From Paracoccaceae bacterium (GTDB taxonomy: Bacteria; Pseudomonadota; Alphaproteobacteria; Rhodobacterales; Rhodobacteraceae), in NCBI GenBank assembly GCA_020622085.1, contig JAHRYM010000002.1:457281-521280 (forward strand): a stretch of DNA of 64,000 nt, in the 5' to 3' direction. Position 1 is the stretch's first letter; the number at the start of each line of letters is the position of its first letter. Of the stretch, positions 36,802-45,710 are shown piece by piece. The position numbers and the translations under genes are program-made. The notes beneath the pieces were generated by a model that worked only from the letters and a program-made list of their open reading frames with translations, was not told where the DNA came from and did no database searches.

Positions 36802-36938
36802 CAACGAAATGTCAACCTTTCCGCGCAACCCTCGAAACGCGGTACAGGCGGGGACGCCGATGACCGCCCAAGGTGAAAGCGCCGCGCCTCCCCCGCCCCG
36901 GCGGCCCGAGGCGCGGCGTGACCGTTTCCGGGCCTGCT

Positions 36939-36968
36939 CTTTCATCTTGGCAAAAATATCCCCGCCGG
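36939..36968 (-). repeat. Dispersed 3'-end motif, copy 3 (inverted relative to copy 2)
   Basis: On the minus strand GGCGGGGATATTTTTGCC then AAGATGAAAG. With copy 2 it frames about 137 bp of otherwise featureless sequence. Confidence 0.6.
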
Positions 36969-37011
36969 AGGCATCGACAGCGACCGACCTCGCAACCTGC
37001 GGGGGTGCGCG

Positions 37012-37905
37012 ATGCCCGCAGTAATGATCCAGGGGGCAGGCTCGAACGTGCGCAAGTCGATGATCGTGGCAGGGCTTTGCCGGGCGGCCCTGTGGCGACA
37101 CCTGTCCGTGGCACCCTTCAAGCCGCAGAACATGTCGAACAACGCGGCCGTCACGGCGGAGGGAGGCGAAATCGGCCGCGCACAGGGCTCTGGTCCCCGG
37201 CTTCGGGGCTTGAACCCCTCACGGACATGAACCCGGTGTTGAAGCCGCAGTTGATCGCGCCGGTCATGGAGAGTTTCCGGCGGCTTGTCGCGCGCATGAT
37301 CTGGTGATCGCCGAAGGGGCAGGATCTCCGGCAGAGGTGAACCTGTGGGCGGGTGATCTCGCCAACATGGGTTTGCCCGCGCGACCGGGGTGCCGGTGGT
37401 GCTGGCGGGCGACATCGACCGGGGCGGCGTGATCGTCCAAATGGTCGGGACGCAGGCGGTGCCGGACCCGGACGACGCAACGCTGGTCGCAGGGTTTCTG
37501 GTGAACACGTTCCGCGGCAACCTGCGGCTGTTCGACGAGGGTTATCGCCTGATCGCGGCGCGGACCGGCTGGCACGGCTTCGGGGTTCTGCCGTGGTTTC
37601 CAGGCGCCGGGCAGCTTCTGGCCGAGGATACGCTGGACATCGCGCGGGGCGGCGACCATGTGCTGAGGCGTGCGATCCGCGATCCGGACGGGATCGAGGG
37701 TCCGGCCGGCGGGGATGTCGGGCAGGGCCTTCTGGATGTGGTCAACGAAATGACACCGCAAAAGCGGCTGACCCGGGTCGAGGCGCGGCATGCCGCCAGC
37801 GGGAAGCCGATCAGCGGCTGCGAGATACATATCGGCCTCACCGAGGGGCCGGATCGCGCCCGTCCCTTCGCCATGGTCGAGGGGCGGGCCACTTGCTGCG
37901 CTTCG
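37012..37905 (+). pseudogene. cobQ (cobyric acid synthase) pseudogene
   Basis: The frame opens with [20 protein letters not shown] and [20 protein letters not shown], clearly CobQ. It is then broken repeatedly: a frameshift near 37185, loss of about 35 residues near 37245 (KPQ joined to LIAPVMESF), a frameshift near 37296 and a one-base loss near 37373. A large deletion near 37665 joins LDIARGG to HVL and RRAIRDPDG, removing the GLCGGYQ segment with the catalytic Cys of the glutaminase domain. The P-loop also reads SNVRKS for SNVGKS. The 3' end runs out before 37958. It cannot make a working enzyme. Confidence 0.92.
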
Positions 37906-37957
37906 GCATGGCCTGCGTTTTCACGCATTCCGGTTGGCACCCCTGGCGCCGAGTGCC

Positions 37958-38950
37958 TCAACGCGCATCCAGTGCAGCGGCAAGGCGGCGCCATTCGGCC
38001 TCGGATCCGGGCAGGCCGAGACGCAGCCAGCGCTCCGAATAGGGAAAGCGACGGGTCCAGATCCGGGCGCGGGCAAGCTGATCCTGCGCGGCGGCAGCAT
38101 TGGGAGTGTCGTAGGTGCGGAAAAGCTCGCAACCGCCGACAAGCGACCATCCCGCATTGGCCGCAAGCGCATCGATACGGTCGCATTCGGCCCGCAGGCG
38201 CCAGATGGTGGCTGCGGACCAGTGCGTATCGGCAAGCGCGGCGCAACCGATCTCGATTGCGGCGCCCGACACCGGCCAGGGGCCAGAGAAACCTGCAAGC
38301 CGGGCGATGTCGGCATCGCATCCCAGCGCGAAACCCAGACGCACCCCCGCGAGGCCGTAGAACTTGCCGAAGGACCGCAGGACGATCAACCCGTCGCGCC
38401 CCGTCGCACCGGCAAGCGACAGCTCGGGCGTGGGGTCGGCGAAGCTTTCGTCCACCACCAGCAGGCCCACCTGGCCCACCAGCGCCAGAAGATCGGCGGG
38501 TGCGTGGCGGCGGCCATCGGGGTTGTTCGGGTTCACCACAATGGCAAGGTCGGCACCCGCCAGCGCGTCAAGCGCCGGAACCTCGTCCGCCTGCCAGCCG
38601 GCATCGCGCAGCGCACCAAGATGTTCGTTGTAGGTTGGCCCCAGCACCCGCGCCTTTCCCGGGCCGCGCAGGCGGGGCACCAGCTGGATGGCCGCCTGCG
38701 CGCCCGCGGTGGCAAGGATCGCGCCGCTGACGCCCCATGCGGCACGGGCCGTGCCATGCAGGGCTTCGATGGCCGCGCGGGTCGGCAAGCCGGTCCAGGC
38801 GGTATCCGTGAGCGGCGGCACCCGGAAGGGCTGGCGGTTGATCCCGGTCGAGAGGTCGATCCAGTCGGCAGCCGGGCCGCCAAAGGTGGCGATGGCGCGA
38901 TCGAGGTTGCCGCCGTGGTCGCGCGCCGACCCGCCTGCGGTCACATCCAT
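37958..38950 (-). CDS. cobC: Threonine-phosphate decarboxylase (CobD of Salmonella, CobC of Pseudomonas)
   Basis: The product is 330 aa, a PLP fold type I aminotransferase-like enzyme. Seen: [15 protein letters not shown] and [11 protein letters not shown] at the start (typical for this family), [12 protein letters not shown], and the PLP Lys in [20 protein letters not shown] (20 residues). It makes (R)-1-amino-2-propanol O-2-phosphate for the cobamide side arm. Start ATG 38950 overlaps the cbiB end by 10 nt. It is last of a minus-strand run of four cob genes; the cobQ relic lies just beyond. Confidence 0.9.
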   Translation of the reverse strand: MDVTAGGSARDHGGNLDRAIATFGGPAADWIDLSTGINRQPFRVPPLTDTAWTGLPTRAAIEALHGTARAAWGVSGAILATAGAQAAIQLVPRLRGPGKARVLGPTYNEHLGALRDAGWQADEVPALDALAGADLAIVVNPNNPDGRRHAPADLLALVGQVGLLVVDESFADPTPELSLAGATGRDGLIVLRSFGKFYGLAGVRLGFALGCDADIARLAGFSGPWPVSGAAIEIGCAALADTHWSAATIWRLRAECDRIDALAANAGWSLVGGCELFRTYDTPNAAAAQDQLARARIWTRRFPYSERWLRLGLPGSEAEWRRLAAALDAR

Positions 38951-39876
38951 GCCAGCACGACCAGAGCAAGCCAGAGCGCGATCATCGCCCGCAGGTAAAG
39001 GCTGAGGCCCCGGTCGAGGTCGGCCGGTGTCGGATCGGGCGCGGAGCCGTTGATCCAGGGCTCGGGGGCGATGCGGTCGGCGTAGGCGCGAGGCCCCGAC
39101 AGGCGCACACCAAGGGCGCCGGCCATCGCCGCTTCGGGCCAGCCGGCATTGGGGCTGCGGTGGTGGCGGGCATCGCGGCGCATGATGGCAAAAGCCTCGC
39201 CAAAACGGCCCGAGACCAGCGCGAACAGAAAACCGGTCAGCCGCGCGGGAATCAGGTTCACCCAATCATCCAGCCGCGCGGCGAACCAGCCGAAATGTTC
39301 ATGGCGCTCGGTCCTGTGGCCGATCATCGAATCAAGGGTGTTGATCGCCTTGTAGGCAACCAGCCCCGGCAATCCGAAGACGAGCCCCCAGAACAGCGGG
39401 GCCACCACCCCGTCCGAGGTGTTTTCCGCAAGGCTTTCCATCGCCGCCCGCGCCACACCTGCCTGATCGAGTTGCGCCGGGTCGCGTCCGACGATGGCAG
39501 AAACCGCCTGACGCGCGCCCGAAAGATCGCCCGTTGCCAGCGGCAGCACCACCGCCGCAACATGGTCGTGCAGTGAACGGGTGGCGAGGAAGGGCCAGGC
39601 AAGGATCGCAGCCAGGATCAGGCCCGGCCAGCCACCTGGCAGCATCGACTGCACGGCAAGTGCGACGCCCGCGCCGACGCCCACGACGATCAGCGTGGCG
39701 ATCATGCCGGCGCGGCGGCGCTGCAGGATGTCGTGGCCCGTGTTGAAGCCGCTCTCCATCGCCGCGATCAGCCTGCCGATCCAGGTGACGGGATGGCCTA
39801 TGCGGTCAAATATCCCGCGGGGCCAGCCAAGGGCCGCGTCAATCAGCATGGCAAGGGCCATGAGGGAAGCAAACAT
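38941..39876 (-). CDS. cbiB: Adenosylcobinamide-phosphate synthase CbiB
   Basis: The product is 311 aa with about five membrane segments. Family features: DAALGWPRGIFDRIGHPVTW, VARAAMESLAENTSDGVVAP, LVAYKAINTLDSMIGHR, and SPNAGWPEAAMAGALGVRL. It joins cobyric acid to the aminopropanol (phosphate) arm. Without CobQ its cobyric acid must come from outside or from another locus. The ATG shares its A with the stop of the kinase gene (TGATG). Also called cobD in Pseudomonas nomenclature. Confidence 0.93.
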   Translation of the reverse strand: MFASLMALAMLIDAALGWPRGIFDRIGHPVTWIGRLIAAMESGFNTGHDILQRRRAGMIATLIVVGVGAGVALAVQSMLPGGWPGLILAAILAWPFLATRSLHDHVAAVVLPLATGDLSGARQAVSAIVGRDPAQLDQAGVARAAMESLAENTSDGVVAPLFWGLVFGLPGLVAYKAINTLDSMIGHRTERHEHFGWFAARLDDWVNLIPARLTGFLFALVSGRFGEAFAIMRRDARHHRSPNAGWPEAAMAGALGVRLSGPRAYADRIAPEPWINGSAPDPTPADLDRGLSLYLRAMIALWLALVVLAWM

Positions 39877-40682
39877 CAGCACTCTCCGATCCTGAACCGT
39901 GTGATCGGGGAAAACCCCGCGCGGTGCAAGTCCGTGACCGCCGCATCTGGCACCGTTCCCGGCGTGAAGATCAGCGCGCGGGCCGATCCGGTATGGGCGA
40001 CCGACCATCCCAGTGCGCCGTGGCGGGCAGCAAGATCGGCCGTGGGATCGCCTGCGGGGCCACGCAAGGCAAGGCAGCGTGCGGCGGAAAGGCTGGCGAT
40101 TTCGGCAAGTCGCGCCGCATTTCCGGCGGCCCGCCTCCAGCTTCCGATCAGGTCGCTGATATCGGCAAAGCGGTCGTCGCCCGGATCAGTGCGCCGGGGC
40201 GGGCCATAAAAGCCACCGAGAATCTCCAGCCGGGGCAAGGGTGGCAGCCGGTCGATCACGACCCCCAGCCGCGAGGCCCACAAGAGCCGCTCCGGCGCGG
40301 GAAACATCAGCGGGTCGCTGGCGCCCTCGGACGCAAGACAAAGCGCCGCCAGATCCGCGGGCGCGGTCAGACCGGCAAGCCGCCCCAGCGCCACCCGCGC
40401 CGCCGTCGAGGCCCCTGCCCCGCCGCCAACCGGCATCCCCGCCCGCAAGATCACCCGGCCACTGGGCATCGCCCCCACCGTCGCCAGCATCCGGCGCACT
40501 TCGGCAAGCGGCATGATCCGCCCCGTGGGCTGGTGCAGCGCGAAGGGTCCGGGCAGCAGATCCGCCGTCACCGCAAGCGCCGGACAGGGAAGCGTGATCA
40601 GTGCCACGGGGCCGCTTGGGCCAAGCCGTCCCTGCACCAGTTCGCCAAAATGGCCGGGTACGCGGACCGATCGGGCCGTCAT
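39876..40682 (-). CDS. GHMP kinase, probable L-threonine kinase (PduX-like)
   Basis: The product is 268 aa. The GHMP phosphate loop is MPVGGGAGASTAARVALG. The N-terminus VRVPGHFGELVQGRL is the form seen in PduX-type kinases, and there is a C-terminal ATP-fold (AHTGSARALIF). PduX makes L-threonine O-3-phosphate, the substrate of the next enzyme but one. Position between cbiB and the phosphatase, with 4-nt and 1-nt overlaps, supports this. Substrate is inferred. Confidence 0.8.
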   Translation of the reverse strand: MTARSVRVPGHFGELVQGRLGPSGPVALITLPCPALAVTADLLPGPFALHQPTGRIMPLAEVRRMLATVGAMPSGRVILRAGMPVGGGAGASTAARVALGRLAGLTAPADLAALCLASEGASDPLMFPAPERLLWASRLGVVIDRLPPLPRLEILGGFYGPPRRTDPGDDRFADISDLIGSWRRAAGNAARLAEIASLSAARCLALRGPAGDPTADLAARHGALGWSVAHTGSARALIFTPGTVPDAAVTDLHRAGFSPITRFRIGEC

Positions 40683-41260
40683 CCGACAGTCCGGTTGACG
40701 AAGGAAACAGAAGCCCCTCCCGAAAACAGCCGGACCGAGGTTGCCGAAAGCGGCGCCACCTCGAAGGCGAGTGCGGGCGGCACGGCGCCCAACGCCAGCG
40801 CCAGCGCGGCGCGCACCGTTCCCGCATGGGCCACCACCAGACTCCGGCCTGCCGGCAGTGCCCGCAGCGCCGGTGCGATACGGGCGCAAACCGCCGCGAA
40901 ACTTTCGCCTCCGGGCGGTGTGTGGCGTGCCAGTTCGTCCGGCGAAAGCGGCCCGAGGTCGGGCAGATCGGACAACGCCCGCCCTTCCCATGCGCCGAAA
41001 TCCTGTTCCCAAAGCAGCGGGGCAAGCTGCTGCTCAAACTGTGGGAACAGGCCTCTTGCGGTCTGCACGCAGCGCCGCGCGGGCGACACCACCAGCCGGT
41101 CCACCGGCCCGAGGCTTGCGGCAATACCCGCCAATGTGGCCGGCGCGGGCAGGATCGCATCCACATCCATCCGGCCGCAGAGCCGTCCACGGGCATCGGC
41201 GGGCGCGTGGCGCATCAATATCAGTTCGCAAGAGCTTCGCGTCGGCTTGTGATCGGACAT
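40679..41260 (-). CDS. Alpha-ribazole phosphatase-like histidine phosphatase
   Basis: The product is 193 aa, phosphoglycerate-mutase fold. The catalytic LILMRHAPADARG carries RH with A in place of G; the second Arg is in VVSPARRCVQTA; Glu in EQDFGAWEGRALSDLP; the second His in VVAHAGTVRAAL. In the cob context it most likely dephosphorylates alpha-ribazole phosphate or adenosylcobalamin phosphate (CobC of Salmonella). Start ATG 41260; an in-frame ATG at 41281 is possible. It is divergent from cobU. Confidence 0.8.
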   Translation of the reverse strand: MSDHKPTRSSCELILMRHAPADARGRLCGRMDVDAILPAPATLAGIAASLGPVDRLVVSPARRCVQTARGLFPQFEQQLAPLLWEQDFGAWEGRALSDLPDLGPLSPDELARHTPPGGESFAAVCARIAPALRALPAGRSLVVAHAGTVRAALALALGAVPPALAFEVAPLSATSVRLFSGGASVSFVNRTVG

Positions 41261-41368
41261 GGTCGCGTTCGGGCTTTCCATTCCCTGGCAAGGGTGGTTC
41301 TTAGTCGCATCGGCGTCCGGCCCCGGCCGGATGCTGCAAGGCGGCAGCTTGGGCGCGGGGGCGCGGGG

Positions 41369-41875
41369 ATGACGGTGACACTCATCACAGGGGGCGCCCG
41401 TTCGGGCAAGAGCGTTCTGGCCGAATCGCGCGCCCTGGCCGCAGAGGGGCGTCCGACCTATATCGCCACCGCCACCGCCGGAGACACGGAAATGGCCGAG
41501 CGCATCGCCCGGCACCGCGCCCGCCGCGATGACCGCTGGCGCGACATCGAGGCGCCGCTCGACCTGGTGCAGGTGCTTGACGCGACAGATGGCACCGGCG
41601 CACGGCTTGTCGATTGCCTGACGCTGTGGCTCACGAACCTGATGTTCACGCCCGGGCGCGACTGGCGGGCCGAAGCCGGGGCGCTGTGCGCCGCCCTGCC
41701 CCGCCAGCAAAGTCCGGTGATTTTGGTCACGAACGAAGTCGGCATGGGGATCGTGCCCGACAACGCGCTGGCGCGCGAGTTCCGCGACGCCGCCGGCACA
41801 CTCAACCAAAGCGTCGCCGCCATTGCCGACGACGTCATCCTGGCCGTGTCCGGCCTCCCACTGAAGGTGAAATGA
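41369..41875 (+). CDS. cobU: Adenosylcobinamide kinase / guanylyltransferase
   Basis: The product is 168 aa, full length. P-loop TLITGGARSGKSVLAE, the guanylylated-His region ERIARHRARRDDRW, and LVDCLTLWLTNLM and VTNEVGMGIVP are seen. It phosphorylates adenosylcobinamide and transfers GMP to it, opening nucleotide-loop assembly. Called CobP in Pseudomonas nomenclature. It overlaps cobT (ATGA). Confidence 0.95.
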   Translation: MTVTLITGGARSGKSVLAESRALAAEGRPTYIATATAGDTEMAERIARHRARRDDRWRDIEAPLDLVQVLDATDGTGARLVDCLTLWLTNLMFTPGRDWRAEAGALCAALPRQQSPVILVTNEVGMGIVPDNALAREFRDAAGTLNQSVAAIADDVILAVSGLPLKVK

Positions 41876-42894
41876 TGCCTGATCTGTTTCCTGCCGCTTC
41901 TTTTGACGTTCTGCGTGGCCGCATCTCGGCCCTGCCGCAGCCCGATGCTGCGGCGGCGCAGGCGGCGCGGGACCGACAGGGCAGCCTGACGAAACCACCC
42001 GGATCACTGGGCCGGCTTGAGGATCTGGCGATCTTCATGGCCGAATGGCTGGGGACCGAACGGCCCCGGATCGCGCGGGCGCAGGCGGTGATCTTCGCCG
42101 GCAACCACGGCATCTGCGCGCAAGGGGTGAACCCCTATCCGCAGGAAGTCACCGCGCAGATGGTTGCCAATTTCGAACATGGCGGCGCCTGCATCAACCA
42201 GATGTGCCGTGCGAACGGCGCCGATCTGTCGGTCGTGCCGCTGGATCTGGACCGACCGACGCAGGATTTCACCCAGGGCCCCGCGATGACCGAGGCCGAA
42301 ACGCTGGACGCCATCGCGCGTGGCGCGGCGGCCGTGGACAAAACGGCGCAGGTGCTGGTGCTGGGCGAAATGGGCATCGGCAATTCGACGATCGCCGCCG
42401 CGCTGGCGCGGGCCACCTTCGGCGGGCATGCCTCCGATTGGGTCGGCCCCGGCACCGGGTCGGACGCGGATGGCATGTCACTGAAGGCAAGAGTGATCGA
42501 GGCCGGGATCGCCCGCCACTCCTCGGTGCTGGGCGATCCGCTCAAGGTGCTGGCGGCGCTGGGCGGGCGCGAACAGGCGGCGATCTGCGGCGCGGTTCTG
42601 GCCGCACGGCAGGCGCGGATTCCGGTGATCCTCGACGGGTTCATCTGCTCGGCCTCGGCTGCCGTGCTGCATTCCTTTGCCGGGGCGCTGGATCATTGCC
42701 TTGTCGGCCATGCCTCGACCGAACCGGGCCACCGCCGCCTGCTGGCCGCGATGGGGAAAGAGCCGGTGCTCGAGATGCGGATGCGGCTGGGCGAAGGCTC
42801 GGGCGCGGCGCTGTCGCTGGGCATCCTGCGCGCGGCGCTCGAATGCCACAACGGCATGGCGACCTTTGCCGAAGCCGGCGTTTCCGGGGGCTGA
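41872..42894 (+). CDS. cobT: Nicotinate-nucleotide-dimethylbenzimidazole phosphoribosyltransferase
   Basis: The product is 340 aa. Seen: GSLTKPPGSLGRLEDLA, VIFAGNHGICAQGVNPYP, GEMGIGNSTIAAAL, VLDGFI-type VILDGFICSASA, and the catalytic Glu in RLGEGSGAALSL. It makes alpha-ribazole phosphate from the lower-ligand base. Two start ATGs (41872, 41875) both overlap cobU. One nt separates it from cobS. Confidence 0.96.
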   Translation: MMPDLFPAASFDVLRGRISALPQPDAAAAQAARDRQGSLTKPPGSLGRLEDLAIFMAEWLGTERPRIARAQAVIFAGNHGICAQGVNPYPQEVTAQMVANFEHGGACINQMCRANGADLSVVPLDLDRPTQDFTQGPAMTEAETLDAIARGAAAVDKTAQVLVLGEMGIGNSTIAAALARATFGGHASDWVGPGTGSDADGMSLKARVIEAGIARHSSVLGDPLKVLAALGGREQAAICGAVLAARQARIPVILDGFICSASAAVLHSFAGALDHCLVGHASTEPGHRRLLAAMGKEPVLEMRMRLGEGSGAALSLGILRAALECHNGMATFAEAGVSGG

Positions 42895-42895
42895 G

Positions 42896-43642
42896 ATGGC
42901 ACCGCGCTGGAACGAGATCCGTCTGGCGGTGATGCTGCTCACGAGGTTGCCGGTGGGGCGCCTGCCCGAGCCGGTGCCACCGCTCCCATCGGCGGCCTGG
43001 GCCTACCCGGTGGCGGGGCTCGTCGCGGCCCTGCCGGCCGCCCTGGTCTTCTGGGCGGCCCAGGGACTGCCCCCGTTGATGGCCGCGCTGCTTGCGCTGG
43101 CCGCTGGCTCGCTGGCCACCGGAGCCTTGCACGAAGACGGACTGGCCGATGTGGCCGACGGCTTCGGCGGTGGCACGACGCGGGACCGCAAGCTCGAGAT
43201 CATGAAGGACAGCCGCATCGGCAGCTATGGCGCGCTGGCACTTCTGCTGTCGCTGGGCCTGCGCATCAGCGGCCTTGCCGCCGCGCCAGATGCCACCATC
43301 GGCATGGCGGCGCTGATCGGGCTTGGCATGGCCAGCCGGGCGGGCCTTCCTTCGATCATGTGCATCCTGCCCACCGCGCGTCCCGGCGGGCTCGGGGCAA
43401 GCGCGGGCGGCATCTCGTTGCCGTCAACGCTCGCAGCAATGGCGCTGGGCCTTGTCGGGGCGCTGGTCACGGGACATGGGCTGGCGGTGCTGCTGGCGAT
43501 GGTGATCGTCGGAACCGGCTTCGCGCTCACCTGCCGCCGCCAGATCGGCGGCTATACCGGCGACACGCTGGGCGCCACGCAGCAGATCACCGAAATCGCC
43601 GGCTGGATCGTGCTTGCCGCGCTTTGGACACCGGCACCCTGA
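42896..43642 (+). CDS. cobS: Cobalamin synthase (adenosylcobinamide-GDP ribazoletransferase)
   Basis: The product is 248 aa, polytopic. Seen: the N-terminal LLTRLPVG, the metal-site ALHEDGLADVADGFGGG, KLEIMKDSRIGSYGALAL, and the late segment GGYTGDTLGATQQITEI. It joins the activated corrinoid to alpha-ribazole (phosphate) in the membrane. Last of cobU-cobT-cobS. Confidence 0.95.
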   Translation: MAPRWNEIRLAVMLLTRLPVGRLPEPVPPLPSAAWAYPVAGLVAALPAALVFWAAQGLPPLMAALLALAAGSLATGALHEDGLADVADGFGGGTTRDRKLEIMKDSRIGSYGALALLLSLGLRISGLAAAPDATIGMAALIGLGMASRAGLPSIMCILPTARPGGLGASAGGISLPSTLAAMALGLVGALVTGHGLAVLLAMVIVGTGFALTCRRQIGGYTGDTLGATQQITEIAGWIVLAALWTPAP

Positions 43643-43647
43643 CACCA

Positions 43648-43706
43648 CCCTTCATCTTGGCGGAAATATCCCGATGGGGGTCCGGGGGAAGCAGCGCTTC
43701 CCCCGG
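43648..43706 (-). repeat. Dispersed 3'-end element, copy 4, placed as terminator of gabT
   Basis: On the minus strand a perfect 11-bp hairpin (CCGGGGGAAGC-loop-GCTTCCCCCGG, 43706-43682) is followed by ACCCCCATCGGGATATTTCCGCC-type sequence and AAGATGAAGG (ending 43648). It starts 17 nt after the gabT stop, matching the layout of copy 1 after recR. Confidence 0.7.
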
Positions 43707-43723
43707 CCTTCCCTTCCCGGTCC

Positions 43724-44992
43724 TCAGGCGCGCGCCGCGCGGATCGATTCTTCCAGCTTGCCCAGAGCCTCGGTGAAAACCGCGTCCTGGATGGTGATCG
43801 GCGACAGGAAGCGGATCACGTTGCCGTGCACGCCACAGGTCAGCAGGAGAAGCCCGCGCTTGAGCGCCTCGACCCGGACCTTGCCGGTGAAGTCGGCCGA
43901 AGGCTTGCCGCCGACGTTGAACTCCACCGCGTTCATGAAGCCGGGGCCGCGGATGTCGACGATTTCAGGCACATCATCGCGCAGGCTTGCCAGATGCTGC
44001 TTGAGCCGCCCGCCCAACTGGTTGGCGCGGTCGCACAGGCCTTCTTCCTCGATCACGTCGAGCACCGCATTCGCCGCCGCAATTCCCATCGGGCTGCCGC
44101 CATAGGTGCCACCCAGGCCGCCCGGGGCGGGGGCATCCATGATATCGGCCCGCCCCGTCACGGCGGCCAGCGGGAAGCCACCCGCCAGCGATTTCGCCAT
44201 CGTGGTCAGGTCGGGGGCAACATCATGGTGTTCCATGGCGAACATCTTGCCGGTGCGGGCAAAGCCGGTCTGAACCTCGTCGGCGATCAGCAGGATACCG
44301 TGTTCGTCGCAGATCGCGCGCAAGCGCGACATGAATTCGCGCGGGGCTTCATAGAAGCCGCCTTCGCCCTGCACCGGTTCAAGGATGATCGCGGCGACGC
44401 GCTTGGGGTCGACATCGGCCTTGAAAAGGTATTGCAGCGCCTCGATCGACTGCTCGACAGACACGCCGTGCAGCGGGATCGGGAAGGGCACGTGGAAGAC
44501 GTCGTTCGGCATGGCGCCAAAGCCCACCTTGTAGGGCACGACCTTGCCGGTCAGTGCCATGCCCATGAAGGTCCGGCCGTGGAAGGCGCCAGTGAAGGCG
44601 ACGACCGCCTGCCGGCCCGTGGCGGCGCGGGCGATCTTGACGGCATTCTCGACCGCCTCGGCCCCGGTGGTGACGAAGATCGTCTTCTTTTCGCCCTTGC
44701 CCGGCACGATGGTGTTCAGCCGCTCGGCCAGACGGACATAGTTTTCGTAGGGCAGCACCTGATGGCAGGTATGGGTGAACCGGTCGATCTGCTCCTTCAC
44801 CGCCGCGATGACCTTCGGGTGGCGGTGTCCGGTGTTCAGAACCGCGATGCCGCTGGCGAAGTCGATGTAGCGGTTGCCTTCGCTGTCCCAGACCTCGGCA
44901 TTTTCGGCGCGTTCGGCAAAGATCTGGGTCTGCACACCCACGCCACGCGACATGGCGTCCTTGCGGCGGGCTTCAAGATCGGCGTTCGACAT
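43724..44992 (-). CDS. gabT: 4-aminobutyrate aminotransferase
   Basis: The product is 422 aa, class III PLP aminotransferase. Seen: YIDFASGIAVLNTGHRHP, TTGAEAVENAVKIARAATGR, AFHGRTFMGMALTGK, LIADEVQTGFARTGK with the PLP Asp, and the PLP Lys in TTMAKSLAGGFPLAA. It converts GABA to succinate semialdehyde; related omega-amino acids are possible. It is divergent from an XRE-cupin regulator, its likely controller. No gabD lies in the window. Confidence 0.92.
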   Translation of the reverse strand: MSNADLEARRKDAMSRGVGVQTQIFAERAENAEVWDSEGNRYIDFASGIAVLNTGHRHPKVIAAVKEQIDRFTHTCHQVLPYENYVRLAERLNTIVPGKGEKKTIFVTTGAEAVENAVKIARAATGRQAVVAFTGAFHGRTFMGMALTGKVVPYKVGFGAMPNDVFHVPFPIPLHGVSVEQSIEALQYLFKADVDPKRVAAIILEPVQGEGGFYEAPREFMSRLRAICDEHGILLIADEVQTGFARTGKMFAMEHHDVAPDLTTMAKSLAGGFPLAAVTGRADIMDAPAPGGLGGTYGGSPMGIAAANAVLDVIEEEGLCDRANQLGGRLKQHLASLRDDVPEIVDIRGPGFMNAVEFNVGGKPSADFTGKVRVEALKRGLLLLTCGVHGNVIRFLSPITIQDAVFTEALGKLEESIRAARA

Positions 44993-45057
44993 GATGATGT
45001 CCCCATATGGGCTGGGCGGTAACGGTTCCGCATGCACAGCCGGTTGCGTATCTGGCG

Positions 45058-45092
45058 TTCAATATTCTATATCATCGTATAATAAATTTACC
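45058..45092. promoter_or_regulatory. AT-rich operator/promoter region between gabT and its regulator
   Basis: In a 145-bp divergent gap, this is the only AT-rich stretch. It contains TATAAT (45078-45083) and the imperfect palindrome TATTCTATATCATCGTATAA. It is a likely shared operator for the XRE-cupin protein. Confidence 0.45.
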
Positions 45093-45137
45093 CAAGTCGC
45101 GCCAGCAAGAAGAATTCTCCATCAGGAAGCCCGCAGC

Positions 45138-45701
45138 ATGAGCTTTGACACCGGCGCCCGGCTGAAGGCGGAACGCGAGGCGCGCAAGCTGTCGCAGCGC
45201 CAGCTTGCGGCGGCGGCGGGTGTGACCGCAGCGATGATCTCGATGATCGAACAGAACCGCACCAGCCCCTCGATCGCGACGATGAAGAAGATCCTGTCGG
45301 GCCTCAACATCCCGCTGTCGGCCTTTTTCGCCGAGGACACCGCGCCCGAGCCGAAATGGCATTTCACCCGCGAGGAACTGCGCGAGATCACGCCGAAGGG
45401 CGATGATGGCAGTGCGGGGGTGCGGTTCTTCCAGGTCGGGCGACCTGGCGCATCGGCGCTGATGATCCTCTATGAGACCTATGAGCCCGGCGCCGATACC
45501 GGCCCCGATGTCTACAGCCACGAGGCCGAGGAAGGCGGGATCGTCATTTCCGGCCAGATCCTTGTCACCGTGGGGGCCGAGACGCGGCATTTGCAGGCCG
45601 GAGACGCCTATCTGTTCAACAGCCGCCAGCCGCACCGGTTCCGCAATCCGGGGCCCGAATCCTGCATCGTGGTCAGCGCCTGCACGCCGCCCACCTTCTG
45701 A
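45138..45701 (+). CDS. XRE-family regulator with C-terminal cupin domain (PuuR-like)
   Basis: The product is 187 aa. The HTH spans about 9-62 (LSQRQLAAAAGVTAAMISMIE, quoted in part: QRQLAAAAGVTAAMIS). A cupin_2 sensor domain is at about 110-180 (SHEAEEGGIVISGQI, DAYLFNSRQPHRFRNPG). PuuR-like proteins sense putrescine or GABA-type compounds (family knowledge). Divergent placement next to gabT supports that. ATG 45138 follows AGGAAGCC. Confidence 0.88.
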   Translation: MSFDTGARLKAEREARKLSQRQLAAAAGVTAAMISMIEQNRTSPSIATMKKILSGLNIPLSAFFAEDTAPEPKWHFTREELREITPKGDDGSAGVRFFQVGRPGASALMILYETYEPGADTGPDVYSHEAEEGGIVISGQILVTVGAETRHLQAGDAYLFNSRQPHRFRNPGPESCIVVSACTPPTF

Positions 45702-45710
45702 TGCGGCAGG

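Noticed and set aside
39890-39950. Cobalamin-riboswitch-like string (GGGGAAAACCCCGCG, GGTGCAAG)
   Set aside because: It lies within the coding 3' end of the GHMP kinase, and the order of conserved boxes is wrong.
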